Source: Acidobacteriota bacterium
GTDB lineage: Bacteria; Acidobacteriota; Terriglobia; UBA7540
Assembly: GCA_021827255.1 (NCBI GenBank)
Contig: JAKAWO010000127.1
Location: 1-8,433 of the forward strand
Length of the DNA stretch: 8,433 nucleotides
Direction: 5' to 3'
The notes under the pieces were generated by a model. The model ran no database searches. It saw only the letters and a list, made by a program, of their open reading frames with translations, and had not been told where the DNA came from. Position numbers and translations under genes: made by a program. Of the stretch, positions 1 to 6,700 are shown one piece after another (within the stretch, counting starts at the first letter, position 1; every line of letters begins with the position of its first letter).

Positions 1-42
1 CGGTGACCTGGAAGCAAGGATCAGTTGCATGACTTCGGCCAT
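1..42 (-). CDS. maf: Maf-family nucleotide pyrophosphatase, N-terminus only (runs off the left edge)
   Basis: Reading leftwards from the ATG at 42, the 14 visible codons give MAEVMQLILASRSP. The LILASRSP block is the N-terminal signature of Maf/YhdE/YceF proteins, cytoplasmic house-cleaning enzymes that hydrolyse dTTP, UTP or modified nucleoside triphosphates to monophosphates and pyrophosphate. In the family this block is normally followed by two arginines and forms part of the nucleotide-binding loop; those residues are outside the window. There are two possible starts, ATG at 42 and ATG at 30. The second gives MQLILASRSP and fits better with the TATAAT at 46-41, because a start at 42 would overlap that box. 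A weak GAGG (57-54) about 11 bases upstream could serve the start at 42. The gene is divergent from the DUF721-gatCA cluster. The assignment rests on one short but very characteristic motif, and the subfamily cannot be told. Confidence 0.75.
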   Translation of the reverse strand, partial: MAEVMQLILASRSP

Positions 43-70
43 TATAGGGGCGGCCTCGCGTCGCTTACAA
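41..70 (-). promoter_or_regulatory. Predicted promoter of maf
   Basis: On the minus strand TTGTAA (70-65) is followed after 18 bases by a perfect TATAAT (46-41). Transcription would begin around 35-34, only four or five bases before the ATG at 30, so the mRNA would have almost no leader. If translation starts at the ATG at 42 instead, this box cannot be the promoter. Four of six -35 bases match the sigma-70 consensus and all six -10 bases do. Confidence 0.5.
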
Positions 71-71
71 C

Positions 72-101
72 TTGTTCCGCGTGGCCCGCGGATGTGTTAA
101 A
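72..101 (+). promoter_or_regulatory. Weak candidate promoter for the DUF721-gatC-gatA cluster
   Basis: TTGTTC (72-77) and GTTAAA (96-101) are separated by 18 bases, with a TG at 93-94 in the extended -10 position. Each hexamer matches the sigma-70 consensus at only three of six bases, so this is a positional candidate. It lies in the divergent gap between maf and the DUF721 gene, next to the maf -35 box, so the two promoters would sit almost back to back. TAAACT (98-103) is an alternative -10 with a less usual spacing. Confidence 0.25.
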
Positions 102-136
102 CTCGGCCTTCTCCACACGTAAGAGTTCAAGGAGCC

Positions 137-487
137 TTGGCCCAGCAGCCTATGGAAGAGATCGGCAAGGTGCTGCCTTCGATCTTCAAGCGTCAATTTC
201 GCCGGGGAGACCCGCGCTTGGCGGAGGTTCTGGCCTCGCTCTGGCCCCGTGTGGCAGGCCAAGCCGTCGCACAGCATTCACGCCCGGTGAACTTTGGAGG
301 CGGCACGCTGACCCTTGAAACCGATGGCGTCTGCTGGACCACGCAGCTCCAAGCGCTCTCGAAGGAGATTCAGGCGCAAGTCAATGCCTTCCTGGGCGGC
401 CCCGTGATTAATCAGGTGAGAGTCCGCGCCGCTCCGGTGGCGGGAGAGGCCTGGAAGAAAACCCAGTGGAACAGGAAGATGGATTGA
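137..487 (+). CDS. DUF721 / DciA-like protein
   Basis: A 116-residue protein of the DUF721 family. In many bacteria members of this family (DciA) bind and help load the replicative helicase DnaB; that role is inferred here from family membership only. Visible family features are the tryptophan and glycine in ALWPRVAGQAVAQHSRP (about residues 34-50), the strand GGGTLTLET, the second tryptophan in GVCWTTQL, and the closing VINQVRVRA segment. Together these make the usual small KH-like fold. It lacks the long extra N- or C-terminal region seen in some DciA proteins. The start is uncertain: TTG at 137 lies only two bases after an AAGGAG (129-134), which is too close, whereas ATG at 152 is 17 bases away from it. 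The frame is closed by a stop at 98, so no other upstream start exists. It overlaps gatC by one base, and the two are likely cotranscribed and translationally coupled. Confidence 0.85.
   Translation: MAQQPMEEIGKVLPSIFKRQFRRGDPRLAEVLASLWPRVAGQAVAQHSRPVNFGGGTLTLETDGVCWTTQLQALSKEIQAQVNAFLGGPVINQVRVRAAPVAGEAWKKTQWNRKMD
473..478 (+). promoter_or_regulatory. Ribosome binding site that fixes the gatC start
   Basis: AGGAAG lies eight bases before the ATG at 487. An earlier in-frame ATG at 466 would add seven residues (MEQEDGL) with no such site, so 487 is preferred. The site is inside the last codons of the DUF721 gene, as expected for coupled translation. Confidence 0.7.
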
Positions 488-789
488 TGGCGTTGACAGA
501 AAAGGACGTCCGTTACGTCGCGGAGCTGGCCCACCTGGAGTTGACGGAGGAAGAAATCCGGAGATTCCTGCCGCAGCTCGATTCCGTCCTCCAATACGTT
601 CAGAAACTGAATGAACTGGATACGGCCCGCGTTGAGCCCATGGCGCAAGTGACTTTGGCCGAAGCGGGAAATCCACCGCTGCGGACCGATCAAGCCCGCC
701 GCGGTCTCACGCAGGACGAGGCGCTCGGAAACTCGCCCGAGCAGGGCGGCGGCTGCTTCAAGGTTCCCAAGGTCATCGAGCGGGAATAA
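487..789 (+). CDS. gatC: Aspartyl/glutamyl-tRNA amidotransferase subunit C
   Basis: A 100-residue GatC, the small subunit that wraps around and stabilises the GatA-GatB complex. GatCAB converts misacylated Glu-tRNA(Gln) and/or Asp-tRNA(Asn) to the correct Gln- or Asn-charged tRNA in the cytoplasm. The family pattern is clear: MALTEKDVRYVAELAHLEL at the N-terminus, then the helix EEIRRFLPQLDSVLQYVQKLNELDT, the VEPMAQV turn, the LRTDQARRGLTQDEALGNSPE stretch, and the closing CFKVPKVIE. Length is normal (about 95-100). The ATG shares its A with the TGA stop of the DUF721 gene, which points to translational coupling. The next gene is gatA, 103 bases downstream. Confidence 0.95.
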   Translation: MALTEKDVRYVAELAHLELTEEEIRRFLPQLDSVLQYVQKLNELDTARVEPMAQVTLAEAGNPPLRTDQARRGLTQDEALGNSPEQGGGCFKVPKVIERE

Positions 790-892
790 GGCCATTGGCT
801 CATGGAAGGCGCGAATCCATTGAGTCATCGGCCAAGGCCCATCGAGCGCCGCGCGACACTCTGATCATCCGGCGCTTCTCCCAGCCATCACG

Positions 893-2347
893 ATGGAACT
901 CACCAACCTCAGCATCAGCGCCATCCAGGATTTGCTCACGCGCCGGCAGGCTTCCGCCGAAGAGGTCGCGTGCGCCCACTTGGACGCGATCCAACAGAAA
1001 GATGCCGCGGTTCGCGCTTACCTTGCCGTGGCGGGCGAGCGCGCGATCGAGCAAGCGAGGGCGATGGACCGGCGCCTCGCCGCCGGCGAACCCCTGGGGC
1101 CGCTCGCCGGCGTCCCGATGGCAGTGAAAGATGTGATTCTCATTCGCGGGCTTCCCAACACGTGCGCCTCCAAGATGCTGGAGAATTTTACGGCGCCGTA
1201 TTCCGCCACCGCCGTGGAACGGCTGGAGCAAGCGGGCGCCATCGTTCTGGGTAAGACGAATTGCGACGAATTTGCTATGGGCTCTTCGACGGAAAACTCC
1301 GCTTTCTTCCCAACCCGCAATCCTCACGACCTGGCTCGCGTGCCCGGCGGCTCGAGTGGCGGCTCGGCGGCGGCCGTCGCGGCCCGCATGGCCACGGTGG
1401 CGCTGGGATCGGATACGGGCGGCTCCATTCGCCAACCCGCTATGTTCTGCGGGGTTGTGGGCATGATGGGAACGTACGGGCGCGTCTCGCGGTATGGGTT
1501 GGTGGCTTTTGCCTCCTCGCTCGATCACATCGGCCCCTTCGCCCGTTCGGTGCGCGATGTGGCGCGCGTGCTGAGCGTCCTGGCCGGCGGCGACCCGCTC
1601 GACTCCACTTCGGCCGTCGTTCCCGTGCCCGATTATGAGGCCACGCTCGAGGGAAGCGTGCAGGGCTTCAAGGTTGGCGTGCCGGAGGAGTATTTCAAGG
1701 GGCTCAGTCCGGAAATCGGCGACAACATTCAGAAAGGCATTGACGTTCTCAAGACCTTGGGCTGCGAGATCGTTTCCATCCGCCTCCCCCACACCGAATA
1801 CGCCATCGCCTGTTATTACATCATCTGCACAGCGGAAGCGAGCTCCAACCTGGCGCGCTACGACGGCGCGCGCTACGGCTTTCGCGCCGGGGAGTACTCG
1901 GGCTTGCGCGACATGTACAAGAAGACGCGCGACCGCGGCTTTGGCGCGGAGGTCAAGCGGCGCATCATGCTCGGCACCTACGTGCTGAGTTCCGGCTATT
2001 ACGACGCTTACTACCTGAAGGCCCAAAAGGTCCGCGCGCTGATTGCGCGCGATTTTGTCGAGGCGTTCGATGAGGTGGACGCCATCGTGACGCCCACCTC
2101 CCCGATTCCGCCTTTCAAGCTCGGCGAGCGAGTGGACGATCCCCTCCAGATGTACCTCGCCGACATTTACACCGTCACCGCCTCGCTCGCCGGCATTCCC
2201 GGCATCTCCGTTCCTTGCGGAAAGACGCGGGGCCATCCGCCCCTGCCCGTCGGGATGCAGATCCTCACCCGACACTTTGACGAAGCGCGCTTGCTCCAGC
2301 TAGCCTACGCTTTCGAAAAAGCCGGCGGGTTTGAAATCAGCGCTTAG
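893..2347 (+). CDS. gatA: Aspartyl/glutamyl-tRNA amidotransferase subunit A
   Basis: A full-length 484-residue GatA, the amidase subunit that releases ammonia from glutamine (or asparagine) for transfer to misacylated tRNA. The amidase-signature catalytic triad is intact at the positions known from Staphylococcus aureus GatA: Lys79 in AVKDV, cis-Ser154 in PGGSSGGS, and Ser178 in GSDTGGSIR. Other family blocks are the TYGRVSRYGLVAFASSLD segment (about 194-211), CTAEASSNLARYDGARYG, the RRIMLGTYVLSSGYYDAYY helix, and PGISVPCG near the C-terminus. One oddity is MMG at residues 191-193, just before TYGRVSR, where most GatA proteins have L/V-K/M-P. The ATG at 893 matches the usual N-terminus (MELTNLSI) but has no recognisable Shine-Dalgarno sequence. 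It is probably cotranscribed with gatC despite the 103-base gap; gatB must be elsewhere. Confidence 0.96.
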   Translation: MELTNLSISAIQDLLTRRQASAEEVACAHLDAIQQKDAAVRAYLAVAGERAIEQARAMDRRLAAGEPLGPLAGVPMAVKDVILIRGLPNTCASKMLENFTAPYSATAVERLEQAGAIVLGKTNCDEFAMGSSTENSAFFPTRNPHDLARVPGGSSGGSAAAVAARMATVALGSDTGGSIRQPAMFCGVVGMMGTYGRVSRYGLVAFASSLDHIGPFARSVRDVARVLSVLAGGDPLDSTSAVVPVPDYEATLEGSVQGFKVGVPEEYFKGLSPEIGDNIQKGIDVLKTLGCEIVSIRLPHTEYAIACYYIICTAEASSNLARYDGARYGFRAGEYSGLRDMYKKTRDRGFGAEVKRRIMLGTYVLSSGYYDAYYLKAQKVRALIARDFVEAFDEVDAIVTPTSPIPPFKLGERVDDPLQMYLADIYTVTASLAGIPGISVPCGKTRGHPPLPVGMQILTRHFDEARLLQLAYAFEKAGGFEISA

Positions 2348-2369
2348 CCCTGGGAGATTTCACCGGCCG

Positions 2370-2385
2370 GCTCGCGCCCGCGAGC
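2370..2385. other. Short GC-rich stem-loop after gatA
   Basis: GCTCGC (2370-2375) pairs with GCGAGC (2380-2385) around a GCCC loop, 22 bases after the gatA stop. No T-run follows, so it is not a convincing intrinsic terminator. It could protect the 3' end of the gatA message or help Rho-dependent ending, or be chance in this GC-rich spacer. Confidence 0.3.
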
Positions 2386-2424
2386 TGCGAGCCTGAGTTC
2401 CGAGCGGGCCCTCGAGCCGCGGTG

Positions 2425-2430
2425 TATGAT
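2425..2430 (+). promoter_or_regulatory. -10 box immediately before the transporter start codon
   Basis: TATGAT (five of six consensus bases) ends six bases before the ATG at 2437, so the predicted transcription start falls on or next to the start codon and the mRNA would be leaderless. No good -35 hexamer is present 16-18 bases upstream, and no Shine-Dalgarno sequence precedes the ATG. The same spacing occurs before the ligase gene at 7834. Confidence 0.5.
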
Positions 2431-2436
2431 GCCGGA

Positions 2437-3615
2437 ATGACGAGTCATTTAGAGCGCGGAAGCCCATTGAGGTCCACCGCCCTGGTCCTCACGGCCAACG
2501 CTTGCATGTTGGTTTTTGGAATCATCCTGCTGCTGATGGGCTCGCTTTTGCCAACCCTTGCCCTCAGCGTTGTGCAGGCGGGGAGTTTGGGATCGTTTCC
2601 GTTGGCAGGAATTCTGGCGGCAACCGTTTTCATTGGGCCGGTGCTCGACACCGCTGGCGCTCAGCCCGTCTTGGCCGTCGCCCTCGCCTTGATTGCCGGC
2701 TCGCTCGCGCTTATGCCCGATTGCCACAGTTACGCGGAGTTGGCGGCGGCGGCGTTGGCCTATGGCTTGGGAGGCGGAGTTCTGAACACAGCCACGAACG
2801 CGCTGGTGGCGGATTTGCGCGCCGAGGGGCGCGGCGCGGCGCTCAATCGGCTCGGATTTTCTTTCAGCCTGGGCGCCTTGGCCGCGCCGCTGCTCATCTC
2901 CTGGGCGGGCGATCGAGGCTCGGCGTTAAAGGCCAGCGCCCATCCCGCGGCGCTGGGCGAAGCCTTTGTGTTGCGCCTCATGGCCGTTGGCGCGGCGGCG
3001 ATTCTGATTCCGGTCCTCGGCTTGCGCTTTCCCGCGCCCGCGCGCCAAGGCACGCGCCTCGCCGATTTGCTCGGCGTCCTGAACAATCCGCTGCTGTGGC
3101 TTTTTGGGCTGCTGCTGTTTTTTGAGTCCGGCAGCGAAAACTGCATGTTCGTGTGGACAGGCAAAATCGTCGCGGGCGTGTTCCGGCTGGCTCCATCGAG
3201 CGCCGCGTTGGCGCTGGCCGGTCTGACGGCAGCGATGGGCATTGGACGCCTGTCGGCTTCAGGGTATCTTCGGCTTCTCGGCAGCCGAAAGACTCTGCTG
3301 TTCTCCGCGGCGCTGACGGTGACCGGCGCGGCGGTCACTTATGCCGCAAAAGATTTTGCCTGGGCGCTTGTGGGATTGATGGCCGTGGGCCTTGGCATGT
3401 CCTCGATTTTCCCCACCGCGCTGGGGGTTGCGGGCGACCGCTTTCCGCGCGAAACGGGCACCGCGTTCGGGGCGATGATGACAGTGGCGCTGATCGGAGG
3501 GACGGCCGGGCCGACGGTCGCCGGCCTGCTGGCCCGGCGCGACCTCACCGACATTTTGTGGATTCCGATGGTTGCCGCGGTTGCGGTCGGCATTCTCACC
3601 GTGGTCGTGACGTAG
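2437..3615 (+). CDS. Major facilitator superfamily transporter, fucose-permease-like
   Basis: A 392-residue inner-membrane protein with twelve hydrophobic segments readable by eye, from LVLTANACMLVFGIILLLMG near the N-terminus to ILWIPMVAAVAVGILTVVV at the very end. A hydrophilic loop (APARQGTRLADLLG) lies between the sixth and seventh segments, giving the usual 6+6 layout. The pattern GGGVLNTATNALVADL followed by GAALNRLGFSFSLGALAAPLL, and an ESGSEN motif in helix 7, resemble the FucP-like sugar:proton symporter branch, but the substrate cannot be told. The frame also opens at a GTG (2422), which would add five residues; ATG 2437 is preferred because a TATGAT box overlaps the region before it. 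The protein ends directly at the end of helix 12 with no cytoplasmic tail. Its TAG stop is the start of a palindromic repeat, so the original C-terminus may have been altered. Confidence 0.88.
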   Translation: MTSHLERGSPLRSTALVLTANACMLVFGIILLLMGSLLPTLALSVVQAGSLGSFPLAGILAATVFIGPVLDTAGAQPVLAVALALIAGSLALMPDCHSYAELAAAALAYGLGGGVLNTATNALVADLRAEGRGAALNRLGFSFSLGALAAPLLISWAGDRGSALKASAHPAALGEAFVLRLMAVGAAAILIPVLGLRFPAPARQGTRLADLLGVLNNPLLWLFGLLLFFESGSENCMFVWTGKIVAGVFRLAPSSAALALAGLTAAMGIGRLSASGYLRLLGSRKTLLFSAALTVTGAAVTYAAKDFAWALVGLMAVGLGMSSIFPTALGVAGDRFPRETGTAFGAMMTVALIGGTAGPTVAGLLARRDLTDILWIPMVAAVAVGILTVVVT

Positions 3616-3669
3616 AGACGTTCCGCTGGAACGTCTCGTTTTGGAGACGCCGCAGCGGGGCGTCTCTAC
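3612..3669. repeat. Two-hairpin palindromic (REP/BIME-like) element
   Basis: The element begins GTAGAGACG (3612-3620) and ends with its reverse complement CGTCTCTAC (3661-3669). Inside are two hairpins. The first has a perfect 10-base stem, GAGACGTTCC (3615-3624) with GGAACGTCTC (3628-3637), and a GCT loop. The second has an 8-base stem, GAGACGCC (3644-3651) with GGCGTCTC (3659-3666). They are joined by GTTTTG, and the inner arms CGTCTC and GAGACG are also inverted, so the whole could fold as one long cruciform. This architecture is typical of dispersed bacterial palindromic repeats. Only this one composite copy is in the window, so dispersal is inferred. The first G-TAG contains the transporter stop codon. 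Confidence 0.7.
3615..3642 (+). terminator. Probable intrinsic terminator of the transporter gene
   Basis: The first hairpin of the palindromic element (10-base perfect stem, 3-base loop) is followed by G and four T residues. It starts on the last base of the stop codon. The T-run is short, so termination is likely partial; the second repeat hairpin and the stem at 3678-3705 downstream may add to it. Confidence 0.45.
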
Positions 3670-3705
3670 AAAAAAAAGAGGGACCGCTTCAGGAAGCGGT
3701 CCCTC
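3670..3705 (-). terminator. Strong intrinsic terminator of the receptor gene
   Basis: On the minus strand a perfect 13-base GC-rich inverted repeat (3705-3693 with 3690-3678, practically 12 pairs closed by a four-base loop) is followed directly by eight T residues (3677-3670). The stem begins 25 bases after the receptor stop codon. This is a textbook Rho-independent terminator. Read on the plus strand, only a weak ATAGTTTA follows, so the hairpin mainly serves the minus strand but may also stop transcripts arriving from the transporter side. Confidence 0.9.
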
Positions 3706-3730
3706 ATAGTTTAGGAGGGGCGACTTGCGG

Positions 3731-6700
3731 TTAGAAGCTCAAGCGCGCGCTGAACTCGAACTGGCGGAAATTGTTGCCGTGGCGCGCGAAGCTGGTAGTC
3801 CCGGTGACCTGGCCAAACCCGCCGTTGCTGCAGCCGCCGTTCTTAAGGCTGTCGCAACTGCCGCTCGGGTTGGAGAAAGTCGGCGTGTTGGTGAAGTTGA
3901 AGGCCTGGGCGCGGAACTGGAGGTTGAACCGCTCCGTGAGCTTGAAGTTGCGGAAGAGCGCCGAGTCCATATCGAATTGATGCGGCCCGTGAAGCGGGTA
4001 GAAAGCCGATGTGCCAAAGCGCGCCGTGTTCACGCCTCGGAAGCAACTCGGATCAAACCAGTCCTGTCCTGGGCCGATGTTTTTGGGGGTGACAATGCTG
4101 CTGCACAGGCGATCCGGCCGCTGGCTGTTGAAGGGGGCATTCAAGGAAGAGCCGGACGCGCTCATCCCGACGACCGAGCCTGAAACGGAGCTAATCAGGC
4201 TGCTGAGCTGCCAGCCGCCGAGGATTTTGGCCGGGACGCCAGTTTGGGCAAAATGCTGGCCAGCGCCGAAGGGAGGCTGCCAGATGAATTCCGCCTCGAA
4301 GTTTTGCGGCCGGTCGAACGGGGCCAGGCCGCGGTTCAGGTAATAGTATTTTGGATTCTCAATAGAAGCCGAGCTTTTCTCATCATTGACACCCGACTCG
4401 CCAATCGTCTTCGACCAGGTATAGGCTAGGTGCACGTCAAAGCCCCGGCTGAAATGGTGCTCGAGCGTGGCCTGGAGCGAGTCGTAATGCATATCCCCGA
4501 TGGGGGTGATGAGCACGGTCGCGCCCGTGCGGCAGCCGAGGGCGGTCGAGGCGGTGCTGGGGCAAATGGTCTTGTTGCTGCCGTTAAAGTTGTACGGCTC
4601 GCTCGCCGTGCCGCCGCCGGGATAGCCGGCATTCAAGTTCCACCAGCCTGTCAGATTGACCGTCCGCGTGGCCACATAGCCTGCCTGCGCCACCCAGCCG
4701 CCAGGCAGCGCCTTTTGGATGCTGAAGTTCCACGATTGAATGTATGCGCGCTGGACATGGTTGGCTGGAGTGGTGACCAGGTTGACGTTGCCCGCGATCG
4801 GGTTGGAGGCGGACGTCAGGCTCGGAAGCACAGCCGGCGGCACGATGCCGACGGGCAGGGTTCCACCCGCGCCGAAGCAGAAGGAGGGGTAAGTCGCGCA
4901 CTCGCCGCCCGGCGTGTTTTGCACGTCCTGGGGGCTGAGCACGCCGGCCGCCGTCAGTGAGTTCGGGGTACCTTCGGCCAGCGGAATGAGGATGGGGAAG
5001 TTGGTCCGGATGTCATCAATCAGGTTAAAGGGATCGGTGGTGATGCCGTAGCCGGCGCGGAGCACCAGGGAGTTGGTGGCCCGGTAAGCCAGGCCAATGC
5101 GCGGCGAGAATTGTTTCTTGCTGACGCTCACGCCGCAGTCAATCGGATTGCCGCCCTCGCCGCAATTCAACATCTGGCCGGTCGTGAAGTCGTACCGCTC
5201 AACCCCCGCCGGAACGCCGGCGCGGGTTGGGAAGGGATCGTATTCCCAGCGAACCCCGTAGGTTGCCGTCAGCCTTCGAGTGACCTGATAGGTGTCACCC
5301 GCGTAAAGCGCAATCTCATGCGTCACGGTGTGGAAGAAGTTGGGAACCTGAATGTTCCGGCCCCAACCGTTATCGAGGCCCAGCAGGAAGCTGGCAAAGT
5401 CGTTGTAGTTATTAGAAGAGCTCGTGTGGCCGCTGCTGCTGCAGTTGCCGCACTGGGTGGGGCCGGAACCAAAGCCGAGTCCTCCCGCGGCGGGCCACGA
5501 CGTTCCGCCCGCATTCCACTCCGGCTGCTCCTGGTTGAGGTGCTGGATCATGTAGGCGCCGCCAAACTGGACGGTGTGCTTGCCGTGAATCCAGTTGGCG
5601 TCGCCGCTCCAGAAGAACTGCGGGTCGTTGCGGAAATAAGGCATGAAGTTGTACTGCGTTCCGAGGAGGCCGAAACCGCTGATGTTGAGCTGCGGCGTGC
5701 TTCCCTCGAAGGGCCGCGTGCCGTTGGTGCCGGGGATGCCCAGCGCCAGACCCTCATTGGTGGCGAGGTTCAGTTGTTGAGAGTTCGTGACCATGCGGGT
5801 GAAGCCGAAGTTGCCGTCAATCACCAGATTCGGCGAGGCCACATAGTTGCCGGTGGCGCTGAAAGTAATCGTGTGGCCGTTGCCTTTGCCCGGGTTCCCG
5901 ATGTAACCGCTCACCCCGTTGCCCTGCAAGGCGTTGCCGAAGATGGTGGGGTTGATGGTGTCGTAGCGAAGGTACCCAATGTGCCCGAACATGGTGAATT
6001 TGTTGGTGGCGTTCCAGTTGATTTTGTCGTCGGTGGTGAAGCGGTTGAAGTGAACGTCATCGTTGAAAATGTAGTTGTTCGAGACTTCACCGTTATTGGT
6101 GCTCGAAATATTCGGCGCGGGCATCATGGACATGATCTTCTGGGCGATGGGGCTGAGGCGGGCGGTTGGTATCACGTTGCCGCACATGCCGGCGGAGTTG
6201 GCCTGGGACGGCAAGCAAAGGGCGTTGTAGAGCGGGCTGGAAGGATTGTCCGAGGCCATGATCTGGGTTCGACTGTTGCCGTTGGCAATTCCGGTTGCCG
6301 GATCGTAGATGATGTCGCCGTTGGGCTTGGTGACGCCGGCAGCCGTGCCCGGCAAGCCTCGCAAATCGCCCTTGATCATGGCCGGGGTCGGAACGCCGGT
6401 CGTTGCGTGGGCGAAGGTATAGTCGCGGGTGAACTCGACGTTGGAGAAAAAGAACACTTTGTTCTTCTTGATGGGGCCGCCAATGCTGGCGCCAAATTGG
6501 TTATAGACGTCTTTTGGCTGGCTCGTAATGCGGTCCCGTGGAGCAAAGAACTCGAGCGCTTCCAGCTTGTTGTCGTAATGGTATTCGTAAGCATCACCGT
6601 GAAATTGATTGGTGCCGCTCCGGATTTCCACATTGGCGGCCGTTCCGCCCGCGAAGCCCTGGTTCACGTTGAAATTGTTGGTGCTGACGTTGACCACCTG

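Noticed and set aside
25..318. 97-codon plus-strand frame at the left end
   Set aside because: It overlaps the maf N-terminus and the DUF721 gene in another frame, and its translation has no recognisable features.
466..486. ATG at 466 as the gatC start
   Set aside because: It lacks a ribosome binding site and extends beyond the usual GatC N-terminus, while ATG 487 has AGGAAG eight bases upstream.
800..2275. 491-codon open frame on the minus strand opposite gatA
   Set aside because: It is an antisense shadow of gatA in high-GC DNA; its translation is rich in Arg, Ala, His and Gly with no domain pattern, while the plus strand encodes an intact GatA.
2422..2436. GTG at 2422 as the transporter start
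   Set aside because: It adds only MYDAG, and those bases coincide with a TATGAT -10 box, so ATG 2437 is more likely; not excluded.
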